Source: Pseudomonadota bacterium (GTDB lineage: Bacteria > Pseudomonadota > Gammaproteobacteria > CALCKW01). Taken from it: a DNA stretch of 64,000 nt. Each line of letters begins with the position of its first letter. Within the stretch, counting starts at the first letter, position 1. Where the stretch lies: NCBI GenBank assembly GCA_039196715.1, contig JBCCUP010000005.1:40864-104863 (forward strand), written 5' to 3'. The notes under the pieces were generated by a model. That model had not been told where the DNA came from. It worked only from the letters and a program-made list of their open reading frames with translations, and did not search any database. Positions 1 to 9,497 of this stretch are shown here, piece after piece. Both the position numbers and the translations under genes were made by a program.

Positions 1-2
1 GC

Positions 3-317
3 GACCTGCTGGACGGGCTCGAACCCACGTGGGTGGATTACAAGACCCCGGTCACCCGGTGGCTGGAGGGACGCACGCTCGCGGCCACGCCCGGCAAGCA
101 CGTGCTGGCCATCAGCTCGGCCGGCACCATATCCCTGTTGCTGAGCGCCGCCTTGCAACTCGACGATTCGCAGATGCACCTGTTCAACGCCCAACTGCGC
201 AACACCGCGGTCACGGCGCTGGAGCTGAACCCGACCGGTCCGGTGCGGCTCGCGCTGTTCAACAGCGTCGCGCACCTCGACGTCCACGCACAGCCGGCGC
301 TGATCACCTCGCTCTAG
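3..317 (+). CDS. Histidine phosphatase family protein, C-terminal part (5' end outside window)
   Basis: This is the 3' end of a gene that begins left of the window; the frame is open from base 3 to the stop at 315-317. The visible 104 codons resemble the C-terminal half of the phosphoglycerate-mutase-like histidine phosphatase fold: a strand ending in VLAISSAGTIS, a helix, then NTAVTALEL and a late FNSVAHLD segment. In the family the first motif normally reads SHGG and carries the second active-site histidine. Here it reads SSAG, so that histidine is missing, as in some relatives that have SSGG or TSGG. Genes of this type often precede an acyl-CoA dehydrogenase of the ACAD10/11 group, which is what follows here. 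The substrate is unknown. Confidence 0.7.
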   Translation, partial: DLLDGLEPTWVDYKTPVTRWLEGRTLAATPGKHVLAISSAGTISLLLSAALQLDDSQMHLFNAQLRNTAVTALELNPTGPVRLALFNSVAHLDVHAQPALITSL

Positions 318-543
318 ATGCTGAGGTCACGAGCCGGACCATTGGCTGCAAGCCGTGCCGCCGTCGAACGGCTTGCTGCGCTTGCGCTGTTCACGTGCCA
401 GCACGTACACCGCGCTGCGGTTCTCGCAGTTCACCGTGTTCGCTCGATTCCTCAACGCCTGACGACAGCATCCGGGGCCAGCAGACGCCTGCGAAGCGCC
501 ATGTTGTATGCTCTGACGCCCACCGAACACCCCACCGACCGAC

Positions 544-1737
544 ATGAGCCAACCCGCGACTGCGCTGCAGGCCAGCCTCACAGACTTCATGAACGAACAC
601 GTCTACCCCGCCGAGCGCCTCTACCGGGCCCACACCGAGAGCGCCGCCGACCGCTGGACAATTCCGCCCGTCATGGAGGAGCTCAAGCGCAAGGCCCGCG
701 ATGCCGGCCTGTGGAACCTCTGGCGGCCACGTGACCTCGGTGGCCGGCTGAGCAACCGCGAGTACGCGCCGCTTGCCGAGATCATGGGTCGCTCGTTGAT
801 CGGACCGGAAGCCTTCAACTGCAGTGCACCGGACACCGGTAACATGGAAGTGTTGCTCAAGTACGGCACCGACGCTCAGCGCGAGCAGTGGCTCGAACCG
901 CTGTTCGACGGCGAGATTCGCTCGGCGTTCTGCATGACCGAACCCGACGTCGCGTCGTCCGACGCGACAAACGTCCGCTGCAGTATCGTGCGGGATGGCG
1001 ATCACTACGTGATCACCGGCCGAAAATGGTGGAGCACGGGTGCACCCGACCCGCGGTGCAAGATCCTGATCGTCATGGGCAAGACCGACCCGGACGCACC
1101 CCGCCACACGCAGCAGTCCATGATCCTGGTGCCCGCCGACACACCGGGCGTGCAGCTGATCCGCCCGCTGCAGGTGTTCGGCAGCGACGATGCCCCACAC
1201 GGCCACGCCGAAATCGCGTTCAATGACGTTCGGGTGCCGGCCGAGAACCTGCTGCTCGGCGAGGGCCGGGGATTCGAAATCGCCCAGGGCCGCCTGGGGC
1301 CAGGTCGCATTCACCACTGCATGCGCTTGATCGGCTGTGCGCAACGCGCGCTCGAAATGATGTGCCAGCGTACCAGCAGCCGCGTCGCCTTCGGCAAACC
1401 CTTGTCCGAGCAGGGGACGATCCGCGCCGACATCGCCGAGAGCTGGTGCGACATTGCTCAAGCCCGCCTGCTGACGCTGCAGGCGGCAGAGCGCATCGAC
1501 GACGCCGGCACCAAGGGCGCTCGCGACCTGATCGCCGCCATCAAGATCGTCGCACCGAACATGGCGCAGCGGGTGATCGATCGGGCGATCCAGGCACACG
1601 GCGCGCTCGGCGTCAGTCAGGACACGTTCCTCGCCGACGCCTTCGCCTACGCGCGCACCATCCGACTCGCCGACGGCCCTGACGAAGTCCACCGCGCGGC
1701 GCTGGCCAAGCAGGTGTTGGGCGCCTACACGGGCTGA
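544..1737 (+). CDS. Acyl-CoA dehydrogenase (ACAD10/11-like)
   Basis: A 397-residue flavoprotein of the acyl-CoA dehydrogenase family, expected to oxidise an acyl-CoA thioester with FAD and pass electrons to ETF. It has the usual three parts: an N-terminal helical region, a middle beta domain with [13 protein letters not shown] (about residues 123-135) and [11 protein letters not shown], and a C-terminal helical domain with [22 protein letters not shown] and [11 protein letters not shown], ending in [10 protein letters not shown]. The RLIG and ADGPDEVH forms are typical of the ACAD10/11-like bacterial subgroup rather than of short-chain dehydrogenases. The length is normal. It lies 226 bases after the histidine phosphatase-like gene on the same strand, a pairing seen in other proteobacteria, so a shared pathway is likely. 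The acyl substrate cannot be read from sequence. Confidence 0.9.
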   Translation: MSQPATALQASLTDFMNEHVYPAERLYRAHTESAADRWTIPPVMEELKRKARDAGLWNLWRPRDLGGRLSNREYAPLAEIMGRSLIGPEAFNCSAPDTGNMEVLLKYGTDAQREQWLEPLFDGEIRSAFCMTEPDVASSDATNVRCSIVRDGDHYVITGRKWWSTGAPDPRCKILIVMGKTDPDAPRHTQQSMILVPADTPGVQLIRPLQVFGSDDAPHGHAEIAFNDVRVPAENLLLGEGRGFEIAQGRLGPGRIHHCMRLIGCAQRALEMMCQRTSSRVAFGKPLSEQGTIRADIAESWCDIAQARLLTLQAAERIDDAGTKGARDLIAAIKIVAPNMAQRVIDRAIQAHGALGVSQDTFLADAFAYARTIRLADGPDEVHRAALAKQVLGAYTG

Positions 1738-1789
1738 GGCGCCCGCGGGAGACGTGGCGCGCTCACGGTGCCGTCACGCCCGACCCGGC

Positions 1790-3310
1790 TCAGATCGGCA
1801 CGTCGAACAGGTGCGCATTGAGCCTCAGGTGCACCCAGATGCTCGCCACGTAGCCGAGCGCGATGGCCCAGCTCCACTTCAGGTGGCTGAAGAAGGTGTA
1901 GCGACCACGCGCCTGTCCCATGAGCGCGACACCGGCCGCAGAGCCGATCGACAACAGGCTGCCGCCGACACCGGCCGTGAGCGTCACCAGCAGCCACTGC
2001 CCGAGCGACATGTCCGGCTGCATGGTCAGCACGGCGAACATCACGGGAATGTTGTCGACCAACGCCGAGATCACGCCGACCGCAACGTTGGCGTAGGTCG
2101 GGTCCCAATTGACGTAGAGCGCTTCTGACATCATCGCGAGGTAGCCGATGAAGCCCAGGCCGCCCACGCACATGATGACGCCGTAGAAAAACAGCAGGGT
2201 GTCCCATTCGGCGCGTGAGACGCGGTTGAAGATGTCGAAGGGACCGATGTGCTCGAGAGACTGCAAACGCTGGGGGTCGTCGGCGTAGCGCAGGCGCTTC
2301 TTCGCCAGTGATTTCGGCAAGGTCATGCGCAGGAAGTAGCCGAAGATCTTCAACAGCGCAAGCCCGGTCATCATGCCGAGCACCGGAGGCAGGCCGAGGA
2401 AGCTGTGCATGCTGACAGCCAGCGCAATGGTCACCAGAAACAGCAGCACGATGCGACGCGCACCGCGCTTGAGTTCGACGAACTCGTGCACGGGTTCCGG
2501 CCGCTCGTTCGGAATAAACGCGGTCATGATCGCCGCCGGGATCAGGAAATTCACGACCGAGGGCAGAAACAGCACCAGGAACTGCTGCACGCTGACCAGC
2601 CCCTTCTGCCAGACCATGAGCGTGGTGATGTCGCCGAACGGCGAAAACGCCCCGCCGGCGTTCGCCGCGACGACGATGTTGATACAGGCCAGGTTTACGA
2701 AGCGCGTGTTGCTGGCCCCGAGCGCCAACACGACCGCACACATCAACAGTGCCGTGGTGAGGTTGTCGGCGATCGGCGAAATGAAAAACGACAACACCCC
2801 GGTCAACCAGAACAGCGCCCGGTAGGACAAGCCGAGTTTGACAAGCCATACCCGCAAACCATCGAACAGACGGCGCTCTTCCATCGCGTTGATGTAGGTC
2901 ATTGCAACGAGCAGAAACAGCATCAGCTCGGCGTACTCGAGCAGGTTGTGTCGAAATGCAGCTTCGACCACGTGATCGATTTCGTGCTGCGTGTAGACCC
3001 AGCCGATTGCCGCCCAGATCGCGCCGGCCGCGAGGATCACGGGTTTGGACTTTCTGAGGTGGATTCGCTCCTCACCGATCACGAGCGCATAGGCGACTGC
3101 GAAGATCACCAGGCACAGCGTACCGACCCAGTTGTCGGTGAGTTCGAGCCGCTGGCCGGCAGCGGCATCACCCGCAGCCAGTGCCGCGCCGGGCAAAGCG
3201 ACTGCCAGGACGCACAATACTGCTCCTGCCCCGCGAAAAGCGGATGTCCAGTTCAGGCGATTCTGGGCTGTGAACACGTCGACTCCTGAAGCCGCAAACC
3301 AGCTCTCCAT
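1790..3310 (-). CDS. nhaD: NhaD-type Na+/H+ antiporter
   Basis: A 506-residue inner-membrane protein of the ion transporter superfamily (NhaD/ArsB-like). After a hydrophobic leader ending near ALAAGDAA come about a dozen membrane segments. Diagnostic stretches are FISPIADNLTTALLM and NAGGAFSPFGDITTLMVW, the paired conserved loops of NhaD antiporters, and later DNIPVMFAVL. The family exchanges cytoplasmic Na+ or Li+ for protons at alkaline pH. The ATG at 3310 is the first good start and yields a signal-like N terminus, as seen in other NhaD proteins. The gene diverges from a MarR-type regulator across a 246-base spacer, which suggests but does not prove regulation by it. Its stop lies 52 bases from the convergent acyl-CoA dehydrogenase gene. 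Confidence 0.9.
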   Translation of the reverse strand: MESWFAASGVDVFTAQNRLNWTSAFRGAGAVLCVLAVALPGAALAAGDAAAGQRLELTDNWVGTLCLVIFAVAYALVIGEERIHLRKSKPVILAAGAIWAAIGWVYTQHEIDHVVEAAFRHNLLEYAELMLFLLVAMTYINAMEERRLFDGLRVWLVKLGLSYRALFWLTGVLSFFISPIADNLTTALLMCAVVLALGASNTRFVNLACINIVVAANAGGAFSPFGDITTLMVWQKGLVSVQQFLVLFLPSVVNFLIPAAIMTAFIPNERPEPVHEFVELKRGARRIVLLFLVTIALAVSMHSFLGLPPVLGMMTGLALLKIFGYFLRMTLPKSLAKKRLRYADDPQRLQSLEHIGPFDIFNRVSRAEWDTLLFFYGVIMCVGGLGFIGYLAMMSEALYVNWDPTYANVAVGVISALVDNIPVMFAVLTMQPDMSLGQWLLVTLTAGVGGSLLSIGSAAGVALMGQARGRYTFFSHLKWSWAIALGYVASIWVHLRLNAHLFDVPI

Positions 3311-3556
3311 TATACCCGTTCACCGCCGCTCAACGCTGAAATCACAGATGGGGTTGCCGTTGTGTCTGGGCCGTCTCGCGCCGAGTCGCAACGCGCGACC
3401 CGATGCCACGGCGCCGCGATCAGGGCAGCTCGCGCACCCGTTACCGACAACCGCACACACCGACCTTGGCTGGTCCTACTCCCGACAGTCGGCTGGCGAA
3501 CCACGGCAAAATCTTTTACCGTTCGGGTTGATCTGAACGAGAACACCTGTACCACC

Positions 3557-4036
3557 ATGTCGACTCCGAAGCGGCAGCGCCCAACCATTCGCCTGCACGA
3601 GTTCGTGCCTTACCAGCTGTCCGTGACCGCCGGCCGCATGACCCAGGCGATCAATGGCCTGTTCGAACGGAAGTACCAGTTTCAGATCCCCGAGTGGCGC
3701 ATTCTGATGACGCTGGCCGAGAACGGTGCCCTGTCAGCACACGAGGTCGCGGACAAATCGTCGATGGACCGCGCGCGCGTCAGCCGAGCACAGCGCCGCA
3801 TGGCTGACCTCGAGTTGATCACGGTGACCATCGACGACGCCGACCGTCGCCGCACGATTCTGGATCTCACCGAGAAGGGCTGGGGCATCGTCGACACCAT
3901 GGTGCCCGATGCCGACCGCACGGGGGAGTGGCTGCTCGACGGCCTCAGCGACGAAGAACGCACGCAGCTCAACAGCCTGTTGACGAAACTCCTGCGCCGG
4001 ACCGACGAACTGCCCGATCAGGGCTTCGGCGACTGA
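3557..4036 (+). CDS. MarR-family transcriptional regulator
   Basis: A 159-residue winged helix-turn-helix protein. The core runs from about residue 25 to 140: VTAGRMTQAINGLFERKYQF (dimer helix), EWRILMTLAENGALSAHEVA (helices 2-3), DRARVSRAQRRMADLELI (recognition helix) and DRRRTILDLTEKG (wing). These are standard MarR positions. The reading frame stays open upstream to 3362, but the domain begins immediately after the ATG at 3557, so that start is preferred. No cysteine or obvious ligand pocket points to an inducer. The gene is divergent from the NhaD antiporter gene and convergent with the transferase gene that follows, so its own promoter must lie in the 3311-3556 spacer. Confidence 0.88.
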   Translation: MSTPKRQRPTIRLHEFVPYQLSVTAGRMTQAINGLFERKYQFQIPEWRILMTLAENGALSAHEVADKSSMDRARVSRAQRRMADLELITVTIDDADRRRTILDLTEKGWGIVDTMVPDADRTGEWLLDGLSDEERTQLNSLLTKLLRRTDELPDQGFGD

Positions 4037-4061
4037 TCAGCGCCGACCGGTGGCCGCGGTT

Positions 4062-5120
4062 TCAGTGCTGACTGGCGCGGTTGACTCTGTGCTCAGCGCG
4101 TTTGCGCCGCCTGACCACGAGCGTTGAGACGCCCACCGACGCTGCGATCAAGGCGATGAAACCCCAGAAGCCGAGAGTTTCGAATTGCCGGTTGCTGGAA
4201 ATCAGAAAGCCCACGCCCACCAGAATCGCCTGCAGCGCCGCCAGTCGGATGACCGTGGCGTTCACGGAGTAGCCGAGGTCGAGAAACACGTGGTGCACGT
4301 GCGCGCGATCGGCGCCAAACACCGGCCTGCCGCTCACCGCGCGCTTGACGATGACCGTCATGGCGTCGAGCAACGGCACGCCGAGGATCCACGCCGCGCC
4401 CACGGGGCTGACACTGGCCTGCGGCGCCTGCGACAGCGAGATCAGCAGGAAGGCCACGATCAGCCCGAGTGTGGTCGAGCCGGCGTCACCCATGAAAATC
4501 GCGGCACGCGACCGGAACGCGCGTGCGTTGAACAGCAGGAACCCAACGAGCGCGAAGCTCACCGCAAGGCTCACCACAAACAGACCGCCGCCGTGCCCGA
4601 AGCTGATGGCCGCCAAGCCGGCGAAGGTCACGAGCATGAGCGTTCCGCTCAAGCCGTCCACACCGTCGATCATGTTGACGGCGTTGACCACGCCTATGAT
4701 GCAGAACACGGTGAAGGGCAATGCCAGCCGGCCAAGCTCCACGTCCACCCCGGGCAGCAGGGCCCCGACCGAGCTCAACTCGATACCCGTGCCCAACAGC
4801 AGGATCAGCGCCACCATGCACTGCACCAGCAAGCGCAGCGCGACGCGGATCGAGAACTTGTCGTCGATCATGCCGCACAACAGCAGCAGGTAGGCGCTCG
4901 CGCCGAGCCAGAAGACGTCGTGGAAGTGGCCGGACACGCCCACGGCGGCAGTGATACCGAGCACCATCGCGATACCGCCGATCACGGGCACGGCGCCGCG
5001 GTGCCGCTTCCGCTGGGTGGGAACGTCGACAAGCCCGAGGCGATCAGCGAAGTGCCGAAGCGGAATAATGGCGGCCACGGTGGCCGCTAGCGCAACGAGC
5101 GCAATCATGAAATCAGTCAC
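4062..5120 (-). CDS. WecA/MraY-family polyprenyl-phosphate sugar-phosphate transferase
   Basis: A polytopic membrane enzyme of the PNPT family (MraY, WecA, TagO), which transfers a sugar-1-phosphate from a UDP-sugar to undecaprenyl phosphate. The family motifs are present: CGMIDDKF with the aspartate pair (residues 86-87 from the GTG start), NAVNMIDGVDGLSG (about 146-159), FMGDAGSTTLG (209-219) and the cytoplasmic histidine box DRAHVHHVF. The box is of the WecA/TagO kind, so initiation of O-antigen, enterobacterial common antigen-like or exopolysaccharide synthesis is likelier than peptidoglycan synthesis. The frame extends to 5168, but the first membrane helix starts right after VTDFM, so GTG at 5120 or ATG at 5108 is preferred. 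It stands alone, nearly 50 kb from the polysaccharide genes at 54-62 kb. Confidence 0.88.
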   Translation of the reverse strand: MTDFMIALVALAATVAAIIPLRHFADRLGLVDVPTQRKRHRGAVPVIGGIAMVLGITAAVGVSGHFHDVFWLGASAYLLLLCGMIDDKFSIRVALRLLVQCMVALILLLGTGIELSSVGALLPGVDVELGRLALPFTVFCIIGVVNAVNMIDGVDGLSGTLMLVTFAGLAAISFGHGGGLFVVSLAVSFALVGFLLFNARAFRSRAAIFMGDAGSTTLGLIVAFLLISLSQAPQASVSPVGAAWILGVPLLDAMTVIVKRAVSGRPVFGADRAHVHHVFLDLGYSVNATVIRLAALQAILVGVGFLISSNRQFETLGFWGFIALIAASVGVSTLVVRRRKRAEHRVNRASQH

Positions 5121-5288
5121 AAGAGGACTATAGATGTCGGATCCGGGTTTTTCAGTTACGGGCGCCACACCGTCGCGCCCGACGTACCGCAGTAACGCGG
5201 TGTGACAGAAGCCTATATGCTCCTGTGAAAAAGGGGGATTACAAACCGGTCAAACACCCGCGTCCGGCAATACCCCTGCCCAATCGGA

Positions 5289-6665
5289 GTGACCGACGTG
5301 TTCTCGACGCTACTGAACCACTGTGACACGCTCGTGACCATGAACGACGCCGGCGAGGAGTTGCAAAACGCCACGCTGTACGCCGAGGACGGCGTGATCG
5401 TCGCGATCGGTCCCGGCGATCAGCTGCCGCAACACGCAGACCTGGTGATTGACATGCGAGACCATGTGGTGCTGCCGGGGCTTGTCAATTGCCACCATCA
5501 CCTCTACCAGAACCTGACCCGCGTGATCCCGGCCGCCCAGGACGCCAGCCTGTTCGGCTGGCTGCGGGCCCTCTACCCCCTGTGGGCGGGCCTGACGCCG
5601 GAGGCGATGCGCGTGTCGACCACCGTGGGCCTGGTGGAACTGCTGCTGTCCGGCTGTACGACGAGCAGCGACCACCACTACCTGTTCCCGCGGGGCTGCC
5701 AACTGGACGATCAGATCGAGGCCGCGTTGGCGCTGGGTGTGCGGTTCCACGCGATGCGCGGCAGCATGAGCATCGGTGAAAGCGCCGGTGGGTTGCCGCC
5801 CGATCAGGTGGTTGAAGACGAGTCCCACATCCTGGTTGACAGCCAACGACTGATTGAGCGGTGGCACAACCCCGCGCCCCACGCGTTGTTGCGGATCGGG
5901 CTCGCGCCCTGCTCGCCCTTCTCCGTATCGCGTGACCTCATGCGGGCCTCGGCAGAGCTCGCACGCCAGTACGGCGTGCGGCTGCACACCCACCTCGCCG
6001 AAAACGCCGAAGACATCCGCTACTGTGAAAACGCGTTCGGCATGCGACCAGGTGACTACGCCGCCGACTGTGGCTGGCTGGGTGAAGACGTCTGGCATGC
6101 GCACTGTGTGCATCTCGATGAAAACGAGTCCGCCACCTTCGCCAACACCGGCACCGGGGTCGCGCACTGTCCGTGCTCAAACATGCGACTCGGCTCAGGC
6201 ATCGCCCCGGTTCGGCAGTGGCTGGATCAGGGGGTGCGTGTCGGCCTCGGCGTCGATGGCTCGGCATCGAACGACAGCGCCGACCTGCGCGCCGAAGCAC
6301 GGCAGGCCCTGCTGTTGCAGCGTGTCCGACACGGCGCCGAGCACTTCACGGCGCGCGAGGCGCTCCGACTGGCCACGCGGGGTGGCGCCGAGGTGCTGGG
6401 GCGGGACGACATCGGCTCACTCGAGGTGGGCAAGGCCTGCGATGTCGTGGCCTGGCGGTCCGACGCGCTCGCGTTCGCCGGCTACGACGCAGACCCGGTT
6501 GCCGCGATCGCGTTGGGCAACCCGGGTCACGTCAACCACGCCCTGGTGCAAGGTCGTGCCCGCGTGCGGGACGGCGAGCTCGTGGACGTGGATTTGCCGG
6601 ACCTACTGGCGCAACACCGACGCGTCGCGGCGGCGCTGGTCAACGCCGCGCCCGTGCGGGTCTAG
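5289..6665 (+). CDS. Amidohydrolase, 8-oxoguanine deaminase-like
   Basis: A 458-residue metal-dependent hydrolase of the amidohydrolase superfamily (TrzN/AtzA/GuaD branch). The metal ligands are visible in order: NCHHHLYQN near residue 65, HTHLAEN near 238, the HAHCVHL histidine pair near 273, and the aspartate of GVDGSASND near 321. The overall pattern, including VVLPGLVNCHHH, the LFGWLRALYPLW segment and SCTTSSDHHYLFP-type region, matches bacterial 8-oxoguanine deaminases, which convert 8-oxoguanine to urate. Related enzymes act on triazines and isoxanthopterin, so the substrate is inferred. The start is GTG at 5289. The gene is followed after 79 bases by gabD on the same strand. Confidence 0.82.
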   Translation: MTDVFSTLLNHCDTLVTMNDAGEELQNATLYAEDGVIVAIGPGDQLPQHADLVIDMRDHVVLPGLVNCHHHLYQNLTRVIPAAQDASLFGWLRALYPLWAGLTPEAMRVSTTVGLVELLLSGCTTSSDHHYLFPRGCQLDDQIEAALALGVRFHAMRGSMSIGESAGGLPPDQVVEDESHILVDSQRLIERWHNPAPHALLRIGLAPCSPFSVSRDLMRASAELARQYGVRLHTHLAENAEDIRYCENAFGMRPGDYAADCGWLGEDVWHAHCVHLDENESATFANTGTGVAHCPCSNMRLGSGIAPVRQWLDQGVRVGLGVDGSASNDSADLRAEARQALLLQRVRHGAEHFTAREALRLATRGGAEVLGRDDIGSLEVGKACDVVAWRSDALAFAGYDADPVAAIALGNPGHVNHALVQGRARVRDGELVDVDLPDLLAQHRRVAAALVNAAPVRV

Positions 6666-6744
6666 CCGGATGGTGGCGCAACGGCGGCCTTCCTGACCAT
6701 GTTAAAATTGCGAGCTTAGCCCATTGCCCTCCGGACGCGCGACC

Positions 6745-8196
6745 ATGCAACTCAACGATCAGGCCTTGTTTCGCCAGCAGTGTTACATCGACGGCGCGTG
6801 GTGCGACGCCGACTCTGGCGACGCCTTGGAGGTGCTGAACCCGGCCACGCAGGCGTCGCTCGGCACCGTGCCAAAGATGGGTGAAGCCGAGACCGCGCGG
6901 GCGATTGCGGCCGCCGAGGCGGCGCTGCCCGCCTGGCGGGGCCTGACGGCCCTGGAGCGCAGCAACCGCCTGCTTGCCTGGCACGCACTGATGATGGAGC
7001 ACCAGGAAGACCTCGCGCAGCTCATGACTGCCGAACAAGGCAAGCCGCTCGGCGAGTCGCGCGGTGAAATCGCTTACGCTGCCTCATTCTTTCGCTGGTT
7101 CGCCGAGGAGGGCCGGCGCATCTACGGCGACGTGATTCCTCCGCACCAGAGCGACAAGCGCATCGTCGTGCTCAAGCAGCCGATTGGCGTCTGCGCGGCC
7201 ATCACGCCCTGGAACTTCCCGGCCGCGATGATCACCCGCAAGGTCGGACCCGCGCTCGCCGCCGGTTGCACGATGGTGATCAAGCCGGCGTCGCAAACCC
7301 CCTACTCCGCGTTGGCACTCTGCGAACTGGCAGAGCGCGCGGGGATCCCCGCAGGCGTTGTCAGTTGTGTCACCGGCAGTGCCCGGGCCATCGGCGGGCA
7401 GCTCACGGGCGACCCGCGCGTGAAGAAGATCAGTTTCACCGGTTCCACCGAGGTCGGGCGCGTGCTGCTTGAACAGTGCGCCAAAACTGTCAAGAAGGCC
7501 TCGATGGAGCTCGGCGGCAACGCGCCGTTCATCGTGTTCGACGACGCCGACCTCGACAAGGCGGTCGAAGGCGCAATGATCTGCAAATTCCGCAACGGCG
7601 GACAGACCTGCGTGTGTGCCAACCGCATCTACGTGCAGAGCGGCGTGTACGACGCCTTCAGTGAGAAGCTCGCGGCCGCGGTCGACGCGATCACGGTGGG
7701 CAACGGGGCCGATGACGGCGTGACCCAGGGCCCGCTGATCGACGACGCGGCGGTCGCCAAGGTGGAAGAACACATCGCCGATGCCCTGTCTAAGGGCGCA
7801 TCGGTGGTGACCGGTGGCGAGCGGCACGCGCTCGGCGGCACGTACTTCCAGCCTACCGTGCTCGCCGGCGTGACACCGCAGATGGCCGTGTCGCGGGAAG
7901 AGACCTTCGGTCCACTCGCACCGTTGTTTCGCTTCGACAGCGAAGACGAGGCCATCGCGCTGGCCAACGACACCGAGTTCGGGCTCGCCGCCTACTTCTA
8001 TACCCGTGACCTCGGGCGCAGCTGGCGGGTCAGCGAGGCCCTCGAGTACGGCATCGTCGGCTGCAATACCGGCCTGATCTCGACCGAAATCGCCCCCTTC
8101 GGCGGGGTAAAGGAGTCCGGCCTGGGCCGCGAGGGCTCGCACTATGGCATCGAGGACTACGTCGAAGTGAAATATTGCTGCATTGGCATCGACTGA
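6745..8196 (+). CDS. gabD: Succinate-semialdehyde dehydrogenase (NADP+)
   Basis: A 483-residue aldehyde dehydrogenase, the same size as E. coli GabD (482). It oxidises succinate semialdehyde to succinate in the GABA shunt. Recognisable segments are QPIGVCAAITPWNFPAAMI (cofactor-binding strand), FTGSTEVGR, MELGGNAPFIVFDDADLD with the general-base glutamate, and GGQTCVCANRIYVQ with the catalytic cysteine followed by a second cysteine two residues later, as in E. coli GabD. The C terminus has EIAPFGGVKESGLGREGS. The frame runs upstream to a TTG at 6724, but the ATG at 6745 begins the canonical N terminus. No GABA transaminase gene is beside it, so the local context gives no support beyond the sequence. 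Confidence 0.92.
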   Translation: MQLNDQALFRQQCYIDGAWCDADSGDALEVLNPATQASLGTVPKMGEAETARAIAAAEAALPAWRGLTALERSNRLLAWHALMMEHQEDLAQLMTAEQGKPLGESRGEIAYAASFFRWFAEEGRRIYGDVIPPHQSDKRIVVLKQPIGVCAAITPWNFPAAMITRKVGPALAAGCTMVIKPASQTPYSALALCELAERAGIPAGVVSCVTGSARAIGGQLTGDPRVKKISFTGSTEVGRVLLEQCAKTVKKASMELGGNAPFIVFDDADLDKAVEGAMICKFRNGGQTCVCANRIYVQSGVYDAFSEKLAAAVDAITVGNGADDGVTQGPLIDDAAVAKVEEHIADALSKGASVVTGGERHALGGTYFQPTVLAGVTPQMAVSREETFGPLAPLFRFDSEDEAIALANDTEFGLAAYFYTRDLGRSWRVSEALEYGIVGCNTGLISTEIAPFGGVKESGLGREGSHYGIEDYVEVKYCCIGID

Positions 8197-8430
8197 ACCC
8201 GTCCACACCGGGTCGCTGCCACCGGTTGCGGCCCCGCCACCTCGACAGGCCCCACCGCCTGCCGACCCACCCTGATGGGCCCGATCTCCCCGCCCTGACG
8301 GCCCGTTTCGCGGGCCCCGAACGCGCATCCCGACCCGGGCCGCCGCCCGGGGCACCACCCGCACGCTCAAATTTAGTCGCGTACTGCCGATAGGCAACCA
8401 ACAGGCTCACTACGTGCTTGGCGACTGGTT

Positions 8431-9021
8431 ATGCGCACACATCACTCCGGTTTTACCCTCATCGAGCTCCTGGTCACGGTGATGCTCATGGGCGTCCTCA
8501 TGGCTGTCGGATTGCCCGCCATGAGCCACATGGTCAAGGAAAGTCGATTGAGTTCAGCAGCTTACCGACTCGCTGGCGACCTCAATCTGGCCAGGGCCGA
8601 GGCGGTTCGGACCGGCCAGACCACGGTGTTATGCCACGCCGACGCGGCCGGGACCCAGTGTCGCACAGCCGCCGAGGCCGGGGGCTGGCAGGCGACCGGG
8701 TACCTCGTTGGCATCGACGCTGCTCCCACCAACCAGGTGATCGACAACGACCCGAACACCGGCGCGCCGAACCCGATGAGGCGTGGCGAGGATTTCGGCT
8801 TCGGCATCCAGATCAACCCGCCGACCGCAACCACCTTCGACACTGCGATCTGGTTCCGACCCGACGGCACGATCCGCGACAGCGCGGGTCGTCGCGGCAG
8901 CGCGTCATTCCAGCTGTGCTCGACTGACACCGACGCCGAGGGCCGCGTGATCGAGGTGTCGTCCACCGGTGCCGTGCGCATCGAGAAAACCGACACCGTC
9001 ATACAGGCCACATCATGCTGA
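8431..9021 (+). CDS. Type IV pilus minor pilin, FimT/FimU (GspH) family
   Basis: A 196-residue prepilin. The N terminus has a short basic leader followed by the prepilin peptidase site G/FTLIELLVTVMLMG, with cleavage after Gly7 and Glu at mature position +5. The long hydrophobic helix runs on to MKES-like polar sequence. The region ERGRVIEVSSTGAVRIEK near the end is the GspH/FimT C-terminal strand pattern. Two cysteine pairs (CHADAAGTQC; CSTD to the C-terminal C) could form disulfides. It is the first gene of the minor-pilin operon and overlaps pilV by seven bases. FimT and FimU cannot be told apart from one copy. Minor pilins of this kind prime pilus assembly in the inner membrane. Confidence 0.88.
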   Translation: MRTHHSGFTLIELLVTVMLMGVLMAVGLPAMSHMVKESRLSSAAYRLAGDLNLARAEAVRTGQTTVLCHADAAGTQCRTAAEAGGWQATGYLVGIDAAPTNQVIDNDPNTGAPNPMRRGEDFGFGIQINPPTATTFDTAIWFRPDGTIRDSAGRRGSASFQLCSTDTDAEGRVIEVSSTGAVRIEKTDTVIQATSC

Positions 9022-9497
9022 TCATCCGAAAAGACCAACGCGGTGTGACCATGCTCGAAGTGCTGGTGACCGTGGCCATCCTCGCCATCGGTTTGCTGGG
9101 CGTGGCCGGCCTGCAGGTACAGGCGCTGCGCTCGACGAAGGTGAGTTTCGAACGCAGTGTGATCCTCGAACACAGCTCGCGCATCATGGAAGCGATCCGG
9201 GCCAACCCCGACATCGCCGAGAGCTTCGACATCAACTCGAACGCGTTGCCGGGCACCGCACCGGGCTGCACGACAACCTGCACCGACGTCCAGCGCGCCC
9301 AGATCGACCTCGTCGCGATTCGCGACTCGCTGCAGGCCAGCCTGAACAACTTCAACCCGTCCTGGACCGTCACCATCGCCCCGGTGGTGGGCGCTGATCC
9401 GCCCTTCGAGGTGGATCTCACCCTGCAGTGGGAAACCCGAAACGACGCCGGCAACGGCACCGACGTGTTCACCTACAACACGGTGAGTCAGATCTGA
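9015..9497 (+). CDS. pilV: Type IV pilus minor pilin PilV
   Basis: A 160-residue prepilin with leader MLIIRKDQRG and cleavage before VTMLEVLVTVAILAIGLLG; Glu is at mature position +5. The GLLGVAGLQ helix followed by an SVILEHSSRIMEAIRANPD segment is characteristic of PilV. The start overlaps the preceding FimT/FimU stop, and the stop shares bases with the pilW ATG at 9497, so translation is probably coupled. PilV, PilW and PilX form the minor-pilin subcomplex that, with PilY1, initiates and caps type IV pili and is assembled at the inner membrane. A cysteine pair at about residues 83-87 may be a small disulfide loop. Confidence 0.9.
   Translation: MLIIRKDQRGVTMLEVLVTVAILAIGLLGVAGLQVQALRSTKVSFERSVILEHSSRIMEAIRANPDIAESFDINSNALPGTAPGCTTTCTDVQRAQIDLVAIRDSLQASLNNFNPSWTVTIAPVVGADPPFEVDLTLQWETRNDAGNGTDVFTYNTVSQI

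Noticed and set aside
391..1692. A 433-codon minus-strand frame opposite the acyl-CoA dehydrogenase gene
   Set aside because: It is the antisense of a well-supported gene in high-GC DNA and shows no family motif.
5310..6167. A 285-codon minus-strand frame opposite the amidohydrolase gene
   Set aside because: It is a shadow of an unmistakable metal-dependent hydrolase with all ligands in place.
8300..8316. A GC-rich hairpin between gabD and the pilin operon, as a terminator
   Set aside because: There is a 6-base stem, but no T-run follows it on either strand.
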